Part shown: piece after piece, positions 1 through 10,173 of the stretch
Layout of the letters: every line of letters begins with the position of its first letter
Numbering within the stretch: position 1 is the stretch's first letter
Source: Archangium sp.
GTDB lineage: Bacteria; Myxococcota; Myxococcia; Myxococcales; Myxococcaceae
Length of the DNA stretch: 64,000 bases
Assembly: GCA_022843845.1 (NCBI GenBank)
Contig: JALHMW010000010.1
Location: 1-64,000, forward strand
Direction: 5' to 3'
The notes under the pieces: model-generated
Seen by the model: only the letters and a program-made list of their open reading frames with translations
Database searches by the model: none
Told to the model about the DNA's origin: nothing
Translations under genes and position numbers: made by a program

Positions 1-113
1 ACTCGCGCGTGGACCGGTTTCCCGGCTTGTCGCCTTGCGGTTCGTGTCGGTCGCTTCGACCTGCTCCCGAGAGGACTTCCACCTCCTATCCACGCCCGTG
101 CTGGGCACACAAA

Positions 114-155
114 CGACGACGCCCGGTCACCTCGTGAGAGGGCCGGGCGTCGACG
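114..155 (-). terminator. Hairpin terminator downstream of the metalloprotease operon
   Basis: An inverted repeat with arms 114-126 and 143-155 (one mismatch, perfect over 117-126/143-152) lies directly after the stop of the leftward metalloprotease gene. Read in that direction it is followed by a short T-rich run (TTTGTGTG). This fits an intrinsic terminator with a weak U-tract. I see no gene in bases 1-113. Confidence 0.5.
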
Positions 156-173
156 TTCACCTTCGGGGCTGGG

Positions 174-3100
174 TCAGAGTGCCCGGCCGAAGATGTTGTA
201 CAGGCCGCGCATGATCTCCATGGTGCGCACGGTCTCGCGAACCCTCGCCTCCCACTCCGACGCCGTGAGGCCGTCGACGGGCTGGTTCAGGTTCTTCGCC
301 TGAGTCCACTTCGCCTGCTGGGTCTGCGCGCGAAGCACGATGCTCGCGCCAGTCGAAGGCAGCGGGTCGCCGACCTTGCGCAGCGCCGCGTAGACGTAGC
401 CGCCGCCGAACGGATCGTTGAACTCGACCGTCTCGTAGCCGGCTGCCGGCGTGAGGGCCTCGTCGCTGCCCAGCCGGTACACCTTCGAGAACTCGGCGTA
501 CTCGAGGTTGTAGTTCTGGGTGAAGAAGGCCATCGACCAGACCTGCGAGTAGAAGCGGGCGCTCCACGTGGAGACCGGCAACACCCTCGACATCGGCATC
601 GGGTTGCCGTTGCCGTCGACCGGGTTGACGGGCGCGAGCGGGTAGTTGAAGCCGAAGATGTAGTCGTTGGCCTTGATGAACGTGGGCAGCTGCACGGTGG
701 CGGTGCCGTCCGAGTTCTGAGCCAGCATCGCGGCGTAGTTCTCGGGCGTCTCGGTGAAGTACGAGCCGAAGAGGGGCGCGAGCTCCTTGTTGAAGGTCGT
801 GTAGTACGGCAGCGAGTAGCGGAGCGCGTCGGAGCCACGGTCGACACCGAGGAAGTTCGTCTCGCTGGTGATGAGCGCGAGCATGGCCGCGTACACGTCC
901 CAGAAGTGACCGGCTTCGTTCACGCGGCTGTAGTTGTCGTACCCGAACGAATCGAACACCGTGTAGATCGAACGGCCCTGGCCACGCGGCAGGTACGTCA
1001 GATCGGTGTAGCCGCCGCGATCGGCGCGCGCGATGTCGGCCTTGAGGCTGGCCTCGGCCGTCGCCGAGAGACGACGGTTGAGGTTGTCACCCGAGGGCAG
1101 GTACTCCCACGTGCCGTCTGGGCGCTTCCCGTGGTAGCCGGCCGCCGGAATCGCGAGCTGCTGCATCAGCAGGTTCGTCGAGTCGACCACCGCCATCGTC
1201 CAGTAGTTCTGCCAGATCGGGTCGCCGAGGCCGTAGAACTCGTCGAGCTCCTCAGGCGAGAGCTGGAGGTACTTGGTGAGGAAGTAGATGTTGAAGAGCC
1301 ACTGCTGGTACACGTTCGGGACATTTCCGAGGAAGCGGCCGAACTTGCCCGAGGCCACTGCCGACGGGGAGTAGAAGAGGCGGTCGCGGCGGAAGTTCGT
1401 GAACACGTACGACTGGTTGAAACGCTCGATCCACTTCGACGTCATCTCGTACACGTCAGCGCCCTGGTCCTGTCGGTTGCAGAGCAGGTTCGCGCCGACC
1501 TCGCCGTCAGTGCACATCATGTACGGCACTTCGACGGGCACGAGCTTGCCACCAGCAGCGTTGACGACCGTGCGGCTGCGCTCGATGTCGCGCTGACCGA
1601 GACCCGAGGCGTTGAGGCTGTAATTCTTCACCTCTGCCGCGAGGCGATCGTAGACCTTCTGCATCTCGCTCCACTTCCGGTATGATCGCGTCTTCATGCG
1701 GTTGATGCCCTGGTTGAGGCGATCTTCGAACGAGCCGTTGGCCTCGGCGAAATGGAAGGGCAGCGTCGTGTAGTGGTACTTGTCGGTGTAGAGGCTCGAC
1801 ACCGGCGTGTAGTGTTCGGCAATCGCCAGCGGCATCTCGACGTGCGCACCGCGGGCCGTGAAGACCTTCGACAGGTTGTCGACCTCGAGCGTGACGGCGG
1901 TGTTCTGGTAGTCGTTGCGGGTCTCGGCGAACACCTCGACCCAGCCGGGCTCGAAGCCACCCGCGTAGGCAAAGAGAATCGCGGCGTCATCGTACTTGCC
2001 CGTGCCGCGGTTCATCGCGTTCACGCGGGCGCCGTAGTCCATGATGGACGAGTACTCGTACTCGTACATCGACTCGTTCTGCTGGCGCTCGTTCTGCTTG
2101 GCTGCGTCGGCCATGTTGGCCGGCGTGATGGGGAGCACCCGACGGCCGCCGGCGATGACGCCGATGGTCTCCTTGCGCAGGTCCCAGTAGCCATCGTGGT
2201 AGTTGAGCGGGTCAGCCGAGGCGATGAAGTTGTGGCGCAGGCCGACCGTGTGGCCAATCTCGTGCTCCATGACCGAGCGGTAGGCCTCGCGACGCAGGTC
2301 GTTGTACACCTCGTCCTTTGCGAGCTTCTTGGCCTCGGCGTCGGTGCAGGCAGACGCGTTCGTGCAGGCCGAGTTGCCCTGGCCCTTGAACTTGGCGACC
2401 AGGTCGTTCTGCAGCTTCAGCTTGCGCTTGGCGACGCCGAAGTAGTCCTCGTCGGCGTAGTTGAACTCGTAGAAGCAGCCGATCGACGGGTCGACCCTCT
2501 GCTTCGCCGCCTTGCGGGCGTCTTCGAGCGGGTCGATGCCGAGGAGCACGTTCCGGGCGACCTGACGGTAGAAGGCCGAGTCGCTCTCGAGGCGCTGACC
2601 GAAGGCGCGGTTCGGCACATGGCCGAGAACGGCGACGCGAACCTCAGGCAGGTTGATGAGCGAGTCCTCGAGTGACGGGTTGTCCTTGAGGAGCTGCGCG
2701 ACGGTCTCCTTGCGGTTGCCCTTCATGAGCGGCAGACCCGCCTGCTTCCAGGTGCCGAGCAGGTCGGCCAGGCGGCCGTTGGGCTTGTTGAACGAGCTGG
2801 CCGGACGCGACGGGTCCGAGACCAGCGGCTGCTGCGAGGTGAAGGGGCCGGTGCGCGGACGACGCGGGTCGGTGCCGCTCAAGTTGGCGAAGACGAAGTC
2901 CTTGATGTCCTTGCCGGCGACGAGCTCGGAGAGGCTGACCTCACCGTTGACGACGTCGATGACCTGGGCCGAGCTGCCGGCCCACGTGTCGATGCCGGGG
3001 CCGTAGACGTTGGCGGTCGCGGTGACGACTTCGCCCGTCTCGGGGTCCATCGACGACGGGCCGAGGCCGAGCAGGCCGCCCGAGTTCTGGTCGTTGTACG

Positions 3101-4493
3101 GCGCCATGTGGAAGCGCAGGTCGCCGAGGCGTGCGTAGGTGCCGGGCTTGCCGCAGGCGGCGGGAGCGCCTTCTTGAACCGGCGACTCACACACATAGAA
3201 CATCTGCGGCATGTTCGAATCGAACGTCTCGAGGCCACGAGGCACGGCGACGGCCCTGCGGAACGCGCGGTCCCACGAGGCTTCGATGGTGTTGTTCGGG
3301 TTGAAGCCGTCTTTTTCGGCGTGGCGACGAACTGCCGCGCCCCAGAGCTCGCGAGGCGTGTTCTCGGACATGTAGTAGACGACGGGCCGCACTCCGCTGC
3401 CGTTCTTAGGTGTGCGGTCGACGACGGGGATGGTGGTGTACTTCGTGTGGCCCGTGACAGGGTCGACCTCAGGCTTGCCGTTCACCATCACCGGCTTCTT
3501 CGACTTCAGCCAGATGTTGTGGCGCATCGCGAAGAACTGCTGACCCGTGTACGTGAAGTACCGGTCTTTGTTGTAGGTGTACATCTCGTTGCGGAAGAGC
3601 CCGAATTTCACCATCAACTTGTCTGAGTAGACGAGGGGCTCGTAATCGTCGACGCGGGCCTCATCGACCTTCATGATCGAGGTGCGGATCATCGCCGACG
3701 CGCTCTCGCAGTCGACGGTGGGGTTGAAGAGGCAGAACGGCAGGCGGCCGTAGCCCGGGTAGTTGATGGCGGGCGGGTCGACGATCGCCTGGGTGGTGAA
3801 GTCGAGGTAGGTGAGCTTCGCGCCCTCTGCGCACTTGAGCGTCGAGTTCTTGCCCTCGGACCCGTCGGAGCAGGTGTAGACCATCGACTCGTCGCGGGTC
3901 GACTGGTCCTGGTCGGTGACGACGCGAACCTTGGCGATGCCGCTCAGGAAGTCGAAGGGGCTGGTCACGTTGCTGAAGTTGAGGATCTGGTTGTTCGTCC
4001 AGTCCACGCGCATGTACTCGCGCTGGTACCAGGGACGATCCGACGAGTCCTCGACCAGCACGTTCGTCACTTCACCGGTCGCAGGGTTGTACTGACGCTG
4101 GCGGTCGAAGTGGCTGATGATGCGGTAGGCGAAGACCGGGTTGCCCTTGAAGGGCTTGCCATCGCGGAAACGAACGTCGCCGATCTTCGACTTCACCCGG
4201 TCGACGCGAGGGTCGGCACCAGGCACCACTTCATAGGTGCGATAGCCGACCACCATGTTCTCCTGAACTTCCCAGCGAATCTTGTCCATTTCGCCACCCG
4301 ACCCGATGACGCCGGGCGCTCCGGGCGTCTTCGGAAGGTCGACGATGGTCTCCTTGATGTACCACTGGCCGTCGATGAGGTCGGCCTTCCTGACGTAGTT
4401 GGGCTGAGTGCGGTCGAGCAGATCAGGCTGGGCGCAGCCGAACGCCGCGAGGGCGCTCAACGCAGCGAGGAGGATGCGGAACGAGGGCTTCAT
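174..4493 (-). CDS. Lipoprotein zinc-dependent metalloprotease (paralogue 1)
   Basis: This is a secreted lipoprotein of 1,439 residues. Its type II signal peptide ends at AAFGC (Cys20), so it is probably anchored in a membrane. The catalytic motif HEIGHTVGLRHN at about residues 744-755 is an HExxHxxGxxH metzincin-type zinc site (ligands H744, H748, H754; base E745). The arrangement resembles the large DUF5117/DUF4953 zinc metalloproteases of Bacteroidota and Myxococcota, a family placement made by motif only. The ATG at 4493 is preferred because GGAG lies about 9 nt upstream; the frame continues 30 nt further without a better site. It is the last gene of a three-gene minus-strand operon, 32 nt after its paralogue. 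Substrate is unknown. Confidence 0.9.
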   Translation of the reverse strand: MKPSFRILLAALSALAAFGCAQPDLLDRTQPNYVRKADLIDGQWYIKETIVDLPKTPGAPGVIGSGGEMDKIRWEVQENMVVGYRTYEVVPGADPRVDRVKSKIGDVRFRDGKPFKGNPVFAYRIISHFDRQRQYNPATGEVTNVLVEDSSDRPWYQREYMRVDWTNNQILNFSNVTSPFDFLSGIAKVRVVTDQDQSTRDESMVYTCSDGSEGKNSTLKCAEGAKLTYLDFTTQAIVDPPAINYPGYGRLPFCLFNPTVDCESASAMIRTSIMKVDEARVDDYEPLVYSDKLMVKFGLFRNEMYTYNKDRYFTYTGQQFFAMRHNIWLKSKKPVMVNGKPEVDPVTGHTKYTTIPVVDRTPKNGSGVRPVVYYMSENTPRELWGAAVRRHAEKDGFNPNNTIEASWDRAFRRAVAVPRGLETFDSNMPQMFYVCESPVQEGAPAACGKPGTYARLGDLRFHMAPYNDQNSGGLLGLGPSSMDPETGEVVTATANVYGPGIDTWAGSSAQVIDVVNGEVSLSELVAGKDIKDFVFANLSGTDPRRPRTGPFTSQQPLVSDPSRPASSFNKPNGRLADLLGTWKQAGLPLMKGNRKETVAQLLKDNPSLEDSLINLPEVRVAVLGHVPNRAFGQRLESDSAFYRQVARNVLLGIDPLEDARKAAKQRVDPSIGCFYEFNYADEDYFGVAKRKLKLQNDLVAKFKGQGNSACTNASACTDAEAKKLAKDEVYNDLRREAYRSVMEHEIGHTVGLRHNFIASADPLNYHDGYWDLRKETIGVIAGGRRVLPITPANMADAAKQNERQQNESMYEYEYSSIMDYGARVNAMNRGTGKYDDAAILFAYAGGFEPGWVEVFAETRNDYQNTAVTLEVDNLSKVFTARGAHVEMPLAIAEHYTPVSSLYTDKYHYTTLPFHFAEANGSFEDRLNQGINRMKTRSYRKWSEMQKVYDRLAAEVKNYSLNASGLGQRDIERSRTVVNAAGGKLVPVEVPYMMCTDGEVGANLLCNRQDQGADVYEMTSKWIERFNQSYVFTNFRRDRLFYSPSAVASGKFGRFLGNVPNVYQQWLFNIYFLTKYLQLSPEELDEFYGLGDPIWQNYWTMAVVDSTNLLMQQLAIPAAGYHGKRPDGTWEYLPSGDNLNRRLSATAEASLKADIARADRGGYTDLTYLPRGQGRSIYTVFDSFGYDNYSRVNEAGHFWDVYAAMLALITSETNFLGVDRGSDALRYSLPYYTTFNKELAPLFGSYFTETPENYAAMLAQNSDGTATVQLPTFIKANDYIFGFNYPLAPVNPVDGNGNPMPMSRVLPVSTWSARFYSQVWSMAFFTQNYNLEYAEFSKVYRLGSDEALTPAAGYETVEFNDPFGGGYVYAALRKVGDPLPSTGASIVLRAQTQQAKWTQAKNLNQPVDGLTASEWEARVRETVRTMEIMRGLYNIFGRAL

Positions 4494-4525
4494 GGTTTCT
4501 CCGTACGAGTTCCGTGAGGTCATGG

Positions 4526-7500
4526 TCAGAACGCCCTTCCATAGGCGCCGTAGAAGGAGCGGGAGAGGTCGAGGTCACGAATCGCATCACGGAAGATCTC
4601 CGTCCAGTAGCGACGACGGTCTTCGAGGATGCGGGGGTTGTTGGCCTGCTCGGCCGCGAGACAGCCGAAGCCCTGAATGACCAGGTAATCGGGAATCGGG
4701 CAGCGACCCGGGTCCTGAACCATCAGCAGAATGTCCTGTGCGTGGCGAATGAGCGACGTGGCGGCAGTTTCAGGGCAGTTCGTGTTGGGTGCGCACACCG
4801 GCCGAAGGGCGACGTAGCGTGAGCCGGTCGTCACGTCGGGCACTTCGACGACCTCGTAGCCAGGGGCGATGGTGAAGTCCTCGCTGCCGCCAAGGCGGAA
4901 GACCTGATTCGCCTTGGAATAGTCGAGGTCGTAGTTCACGCGGAACAGCGCCATGCCCAGGAACAGCGAGTAGATGCGGCTCGTGTAGGTGAGCTGAATG
5001 TTGGCGGGCGCAGGGTTCTGACCGGCCGTGAAGCAGGTGGGCGGCCTTGCGTTGCCGGTGCAGCGGCCCGGTTGCTGCGGCGGGTAGTTGAAGTTCGCGA
5101 AGATGTCCGAGCCGTTGACGTACACGCGCCAGAAGAGGCCGAGGTCGTCGGTGACCTCTCCAAGATCGTTGGTGCGCTTGAACGCAGTGGGCCGAACCTT
5201 CAGCTCGTCGTTGCCCCAGAGGGCTCCGAAGGTGTCGGTCATCTCATCCTTGAAGAGCAGGTAGTACGGAATGTTGAACCGGTTCTGGTCGGAGTCGGTG
5301 TCGAGCCCCTGCACGTCAATCTGCGGGAGGACTGCCGCGAACATGGCGCCAATCTGGTCGTTGTAGTGGCCAGCCTCGCTCATGCGGCGGAAGAAGTTGT
5401 ACCCGCTCTTGAAGTCGTACCGGCTGTACATGCGACGGCCGAGGCCGCGCGGCATGGTGGCGAAGTCCTGCGCGCCCAGGCGTGAGGAGTAGAGCTCCTG
5501 GTACCTGGCGCGGCCCTCGGCCGACAGGGCGTCGAAGTCATCACCTTCGCTGATCACGTCCCACCGGGGGCCGGTCGTGCGCAGCGTGCGGTACATGAAC
5601 AGACCGAACGGCGGCACGCTCATGACGTTGAGGTGCTGGTTGATGCCGTCGATGACGCCGACGGTCCACAGGTCCTGGAGCACGGGGTCGATGCGGTAGG
5701 TGAGCCGCTGCTCCTGGCTGCTCGTCGGCGAACGGTACAGCTCGAGCATGTAGTGCTTGTACGAGTTGGCCACCGTGTAGAACGTTCCGAAGGCCGAGTT
5801 GATCGCGCCGTTGCCGCTGAAGAACACTCGGTCGCGACGGAAGTGCGAGTCGATGTAGTAGTTCCAGTAGTCCTCGAGCTGCGTGCGGGTCTGCTCGTAA
5901 TAGTCGCCGCCGCGGTCGAAGCGGTAGCACGACTGCACCGGCCCATCGGCCGACTCGTCGGAGCAGAACATGTACGGCACGCGCAGCAGCGAGGTGCCGA
6001 TGACGCCATTGGCGCGGTCGGGGTCGTTCGCGAGCGACGGGTCTCCATTGAGGATCTCGCGCACGCGGGCCTCGTCACGAGCGACGTCTTCGTACTTCAC
6101 CAGCCGGCGGGTCTTGATCTTCTCGATGCCGTCGTCGATCACTGCCGAGATGTTGTTCGCCGGGCCCTCGCCGAAGTGCAGCGGCGCGAGGCTGTAGTGG
6201 AAGCGCTCGGTGTAGTTGCGAACGTTGGGGTTGGTGTGGGTGACGTTCACCAGTGGCAGGTCGACCTGCGCGCCGCTGATGCTCATCTGCGCACCATCGG
6301 AGCCGCGGAACTGCATGGTGTCACGGCGTGCGCCGCGATCGTTCGCGTCCTTGCCGAACACCTCGACGAAGGAGGTGTCGGTGGTCGCAGCACCCGAGCC
6401 GCCCGGCTTCGAGACGGCGGAGTACGCGAAGATGATGGCGGCTTCGTCGTACTTCCCGAGGCCGTTCCAGTCGGTGAAGATCTTCCCGGCGTAGTCCATG
6501 ATCGACGAGTACTCGTAGCTGTGCATGCTCGAGAGGCGCTGGCCCACGGTGCCCTCGGCCGCAGCCTTGAGGTCGTTCGGCGTGCGGGGAATCACGGGCT
6601 GGTTGTTCTGCTGCACCGTGATGCTCGCCTTGCGCAGCGGCCAGTAGTTGTCGAAGTAGTTGATGGCGTCGAACGAGCCCTGGAAGTTGTGGCGCAGGTT
6701 CAACGTGTGACCCATCTCGTGCAGTGAGGTCGACAGCCAGATCTGCTGCCGGGCGAACTTCGCGATGCCGTCGTTGGCGAGGTCAGTCGCCTCTTTGTCC
6801 GTACACGCGGTCGGCGTGGCGCACTTCGGGTCGCCCTTCGCCTTCAAGTCGTCGCGCTGCTGGTCGCGCTTGGCGAGCAACTCGTTGGCGACGCCGACGA
6901 TGGTGCGGTCGAAGAACTCGGCCATGTAGATGTTGTTCTTCGAGAGGAACTCGAGGCGGCGCGTCTGCCACGCCTGCACCGACTGGTAGTTGGTCAGCGC
7001 CAGGCGCGACATCTCGCGGCGGAACTCGGCGTCCGTCTTGGCGCGCTCGCGAGCGAACGGCGGCAGGATGTTGACGATGTCTTCGCCAATCTCGGGGTTG
7101 TCGATGACGGCCGACTCGAGCGTCGGGTTCTTCGCCAGGATCTCGGCGGCGACGCGCATCTCGTTGCGGGTGGCCTTGGGCAGGCCGCCAGCGCCCTTGA
7201 GGTTGCCGAGCATGCGGCTCAGACGAGCCGTGGGCTTCGCGAACGCGCCCTCGGTCTCGACGTTGCGCTGCGGAATACCCTGCAGCTCGGACTGAATCGT
7301 CGCGTTCTGCTTGTTGACGTTCGCGAGATTGTAGACCGGGTTCTGCTTGATGAAGTCCATCACGCTGCGGCCCGAGATGTACTCGGTGAGGTTCGTCTCG
7401 CCCGACTGGAGGAGGATCCAATCGGCGACCGAACGACCGTAAAGGTCGACGCCCCAGAGATAGGTGTTCGAGTTGCCCGAGATAAGCTCGCCCGTCTCAG

Positions 7501-8902
7501 GGTCGGCCGAGCTGGGGCCATAGCCGAGCAGGCCGTTGGCGACAGGCTCTGCGATGGTGTTCATGAAGCTGTAGCGCAGGTCACCGAACTTGGGCGACAG
7601 GCCCTCGGCGCCGCACTCCTTGGGGTTACCCCTCTTCACCGGGTTGTCGCAGAGGACGTAGACCTGCTCCGTGACGGCCGCGGGCTCGACGTTGCGAACG
7701 GCGGCGACAGTGCGCTTGAACGCACGGTCGAAGTCGCGCGCGATGATCTGGCCAGGCTCGATGAACTCCTGGTACCGCTCCTCGCCGCCCATGCGGTCAG
7801 CGCGGCTGAAGTAATAGACGATGGGCTTGACCTTGCGCTGCGAAGGCTCGATCGGACGGGCGACGTCGGGCTGACCGTTCGCGTCCTTCTGGTAGTACTC
7901 CTCCCACATGCGGTGACGCTGACCGATGAGAATGCGGGCCGACTCGATGGCGCCGAACTTCCGGTCCCAGTTGAGGCGCTCGGTGCGGAAGACGCCGAAC
8001 AGCGACATCATGTCGTTCGGGTAGAGGAGCGGCTCGTAGTCACGCACGCGCTTGGTGTCGACCTTCGCCACCGAGACGCGCATCTTGATCTCCGACGAGC
8101 TGCAGTCGTAGATGCCCGCGGCGAACCAGCACAGCGGCACCGAGCCCCAGCCTTCGAAGTAGGTGGTGTCAGGCACTGCGAGGTAGCGGCCCGTGACGTC
8201 GAAGTACTTCAGCTTGCGGGCCTCGCCTTCACCCTCGTACTCGAAGGTCGGCAGATCGGTCGGGTCGGCGTCCTTCTCGTTCGGCTGCACCCAGTTGCTG
8301 CTGGTGGCGCTCAGGCCCGGGTTCTGCACGGTGCCCCAGTTCATGCCCTGCATCATGTTGAGCACGTTGGCGGACCAGTTCACGCGAATGTACTCGCGCT
8401 GGTTCCAGAACCGGTCCGTGGTGTTCTCGGAGATGACGTTGGTCTGCTCGCCCGTCGTGGGAATGTAGCCACGCTGAATGTCGAAGTGGCTCAAGATGGG
8501 GAACGCGACGACCGGCGCGCCGTAGTACTTCTGGCCGCCTGCGCACTTGCCGTCACGGTCGCAGTACCTTGCGGTCGTGCCCGAGACAATCGACGTCTTG
8601 TCGACGTTGGCCTCGGCGCCCAGCATGAAGGGGTACGAACGGTAGCCGACCAGGTTGCCTTCCTGGATCTCCCACACCAGCTTCTCCATGTTGCCGGTCT
8701 GGCCGGGGAAGGTGAACTGGGTGTTGTGCGGCGTGTAGGTGACCGAGTTGCGGAAGTACCACTCACCGTCGAGCAGATCGCTCTTGCGCGTGACGTTCGG
8801 CTGAACGCGACTCACATCGCCGTTGCTCTGCGCGCAAGCTGCAGCGAACAGCGCGAGCGCTGCTGCGGCGAGCCAACGAGCGTAGGGTGACTGCTGATTC
8901 AT
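4526..8902 (-). CDS. Lipoprotein zinc-dependent metalloprotease (paralogue 2)
   Basis: This 1,458-residue protein is a diverged tandem paralogue of the next gene. The two share N-terminal blocks (QPNVTRKSDLLDGEWY here, QPNYVRKADLIDGQWY there) and the zinc region. The lipobox is FAAAC (Cys23). The zinc motif HEMGHTLNLRHN is at about residues 728-739 (H728, E729, H732, H738). The Gly of the consensus HExxHxxG is Asn735, a possible specificity or activity difference. The ATG at 8902 is chosen because GGAGG lies 6-10 nt upstream; an in-frame ATG at 8956 has no such site. It follows a beta-barrel-like gene after 62 nt. It is probably an envelope or extracellular protease of unknown substrate. Confidence 0.9.
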   Translation of the reverse strand: MNQQSPYARWLAAAALALFAAACAQSNGDVSRVQPNVTRKSDLLDGEWYFRNSVTYTPHNTQFTFPGQTGNMEKLVWEIQEGNLVGYRSYPFMLGAEANVDKTSIVSGTTARYCDRDGKCAGGQKYYGAPVVAFPILSHFDIQRGYIPTTGEQTNVISENTTDRFWNQREYIRVNWSANVLNMMQGMNWGTVQNPGLSATSSNWVQPNEKDADPTDLPTFEYEGEGEARKLKYFDVTGRYLAVPDTTYFEGWGSVPLCWFAAGIYDCSSSEIKMRVSVAKVDTKRVRDYEPLLYPNDMMSLFGVFRTERLNWDRKFGAIESARILIGQRHRMWEEYYQKDANGQPDVARPIEPSQRKVKPIVYYFSRADRMGGEERYQEFIEPGQIIARDFDRAFKRTVAAVRNVEPAAVTEQVYVLCDNPVKRGNPKECGAEGLSPKFGDLRYSFMNTIAEPVANGLLGYGPSSADPETGELISGNSNTYLWGVDLYGRSVADWILLQSGETNLTEYISGRSVMDFIKQNPVYNLANVNKQNATIQSELQGIPQRNVETEGAFAKPTARLSRMLGNLKGAGGLPKATRNEMRVAAEILAKNPTLESAVIDNPEIGEDIVNILPPFARERAKTDAEFRREMSRLALTNYQSVQAWQTRRLEFLSKNNIYMAEFFDRTIVGVANELLAKRDQQRDDLKAKGDPKCATPTACTDKEATDLANDGIAKFARQQIWLSTSLHEMGHTLNLRHNFQGSFDAINYFDNYWPLRKASITVQQNNQPVIPRTPNDLKAAAEGTVGQRLSSMHSYEYSSIMDYAGKIFTDWNGLGKYDEAAIIFAYSAVSKPGGSGAATTDTSFVEVFGKDANDRGARRDTMQFRGSDGAQMSISGAQVDLPLVNVTHTNPNVRNYTERFHYSLAPLHFGEGPANNISAVIDDGIEKIKTRRLVKYEDVARDEARVREILNGDPSLANDPDRANGVIGTSLLRVPYMFCSDESADGPVQSCYRFDRGGDYYEQTRTQLEDYWNYYIDSHFRRDRVFFSGNGAINSAFGTFYTVANSYKHYMLELYRSPTSSQEQRLTYRIDPVLQDLWTVGVIDGINQHLNVMSVPPFGLFMYRTLRTTGPRWDVISEGDDFDALSAEGRARYQELYSSRLGAQDFATMPRGLGRRMYSRYDFKSGYNFFRRMSEAGHYNDQIGAMFAAVLPQIDVQGLDTDSDQNRFNIPYYLLFKDEMTDTFGALWGNDELKVRPTAFKRTNDLGEVTDDLGLFWRVYVNGSDIFANFNYPPQQPGRCTGNARPPTCFTAGQNPAPANIQLTYTSRIYSLFLGMALFRVNYDLDYSKANQVFRLGGSEDFTIAPGYEVVEVPDVTTGSRYVALRPVCAPNTNCPETAATSLIRHAQDILLMVQDPGRCPIPDYLVIQGFGCLAAEQANNPRILEDRRRYWTEIFRDAIRDLDLSRSFYGAYGRAF

Positions 8903-8964
8903 GGTGCCTCCGTGACGGTTCGACTTCAGGTTCGACAGGGTTGACGAGTGGTTCATGTGGGCTC

Positions 8965-10173
8965 TCAGTAGGCTGCGCCGAGCGAAACGATGAAGCTGGT
9001 GTTGTTCGTAGCGGCGTCGACGAACGAGCCGATGGGGGCGCGGACGACCCATTTGTCGCCTTCGCGACGAAGGGGCGACTGGATCGTGAAGACGTAGAGG
9101 TCGAGGTTGTAGTGCTCGTTGAGTTGGTAGGACGCCCCAATAAACGAGCGGGTTACATCACCGCCACCCATTCCAGCGCGCCCGACCTGCATTCCGTTCG
9201 AGTCGAGGGCCTGGGGCAGGGTCGGGTCGTTTGGGTCGAGGGTGGCTGCCTGGTTGAACGACCGTGCGTAGGAGTAGCCAGCGAACATGAGGAGGTTGCC
9301 TCCCGTGCGCCAGTTGATCGAGCCGCCGAGGGAGCCTGAGAAGGCGGGGTTCATGCCGTTGACGGCCGCGAAGAGCTCGTCAGGACGGCCGATCACGATC
9401 TGGTTGCCGATCGCGTCGCGGTTTCCCGGCGCGCTTCCAGGCCGGTTGCGAACGCCGCTCACCGGGTTGGTGAAGAAGCCGTAGCTGCCTGTGACCGTGA
9501 TGCGGAAGTCGAAGCCGCCGCTCCCAGCCTTCACCGAGCGGGTGATCGCAGCGCCAGCGGCAACGGTCGTGATCAACCCCGCCGTGAGAGACTCTGGAGA
9601 CGTCGGGAGGACGAAGGTCACCGATGGGGTGACCGCGATGCCGGTCACGGCCTTGTCGCGGAAGACGGCAGGCGCGACGAGGGTCAAACGCGTGTCCTGG
9701 GGAAAGAAGCGACGGCCGTTCTGGGCGTCGCTCAGCGTGTACTCGTAGAAAGCAAAGAGGCGAAGGTTCGCCGCGAGCCGGATTCCACCAACGCCGAACA
9801 GATACGTCGCCGAGATGCTGGGAGCCGCGATGAGCGACGAGTACAGCTCCGAGTTCACGAAGGTGCCGGTGCCGAGCCAGTGGTCGAGACCGAACGCGAA
9901 CTGGAAGCCGCCCTGCCTCGCCTGCTCTTCAGGCGTACGGGCCTGAACGGCGTTGGCGAGGGCGTTCTGCTGCTGGGGCTGCGCGGCAGCGGCGGCCTTC
10001 GGGTCCTTCTTCGGATCAGCCTTCTCGTCCTTCTTCCCGTCGCTGGTCGTCGTCGTGGCCGGAGCAGTCTGCGCCTGCTCGGAATTCACAGCCGTGGTCG
10101 CCGTTGCATCATCGGCGAGCGCCACGCCTGGAATGAGCACGAGAGTGAACAGTGCGGAAAAGAGATGCTTCAC
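8965..10173 (-). CDS. Probable outer-membrane beta-barrel protein
   Basis: The 402-residue product starts at a GTG with GGAGG 5 nt upstream. It has a typical Sec signal peptide (KHLFSALFTLVLIPGVALA) and then a low-complexity Ala/Thr/Lys/Gln segment (about residues 25-85). The rest is rich in alternating aromatic and small residues, like amphipathic beta strands, and ends in the aromatic residue Tyr as many outer-membrane barrels do. No specific family is recognised. It is the promoter-proximal gene of the operon with the two metalloproteases, so it may act with them in the outer membrane. Barrel assignment is inferred from composition. Confidence 0.75.
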   Translation of the reverse strand: MKHLFSALFTLVLIPGVALADDATATTAVNSEQAQTAPATTTTSDGKKDEKADPKKDPKAAAAAQPQQQNALANAVQARTPEEQARQGGFQFAFGLDHWLGTGTFVNSELYSSLIAAPSISATYLFGVGGIRLAANLRLFAFYEYTLSDAQNGRRFFPQDTRLTLVAPAVFRDKAVTGIAVTPSVTFVLPTSPESLTAGLITTVAAGAAITRSVKAGSGGFDFRITVTGSYGFFTNPVSGVRNRPGSAPGNRDAIGNQIVIGRPDELFAAVNGMNPAFSGSLGGSINWRTGGNLLMFAGYSYARSFNQAATLDPNDPTLPQALDSNGMQVGRAGMGGGDVTRSFIGASYQLNEHYNLDLYVFTIQSPLRREGDKWVVRAPIGSFVDAATNNTSFIVSLGAAY

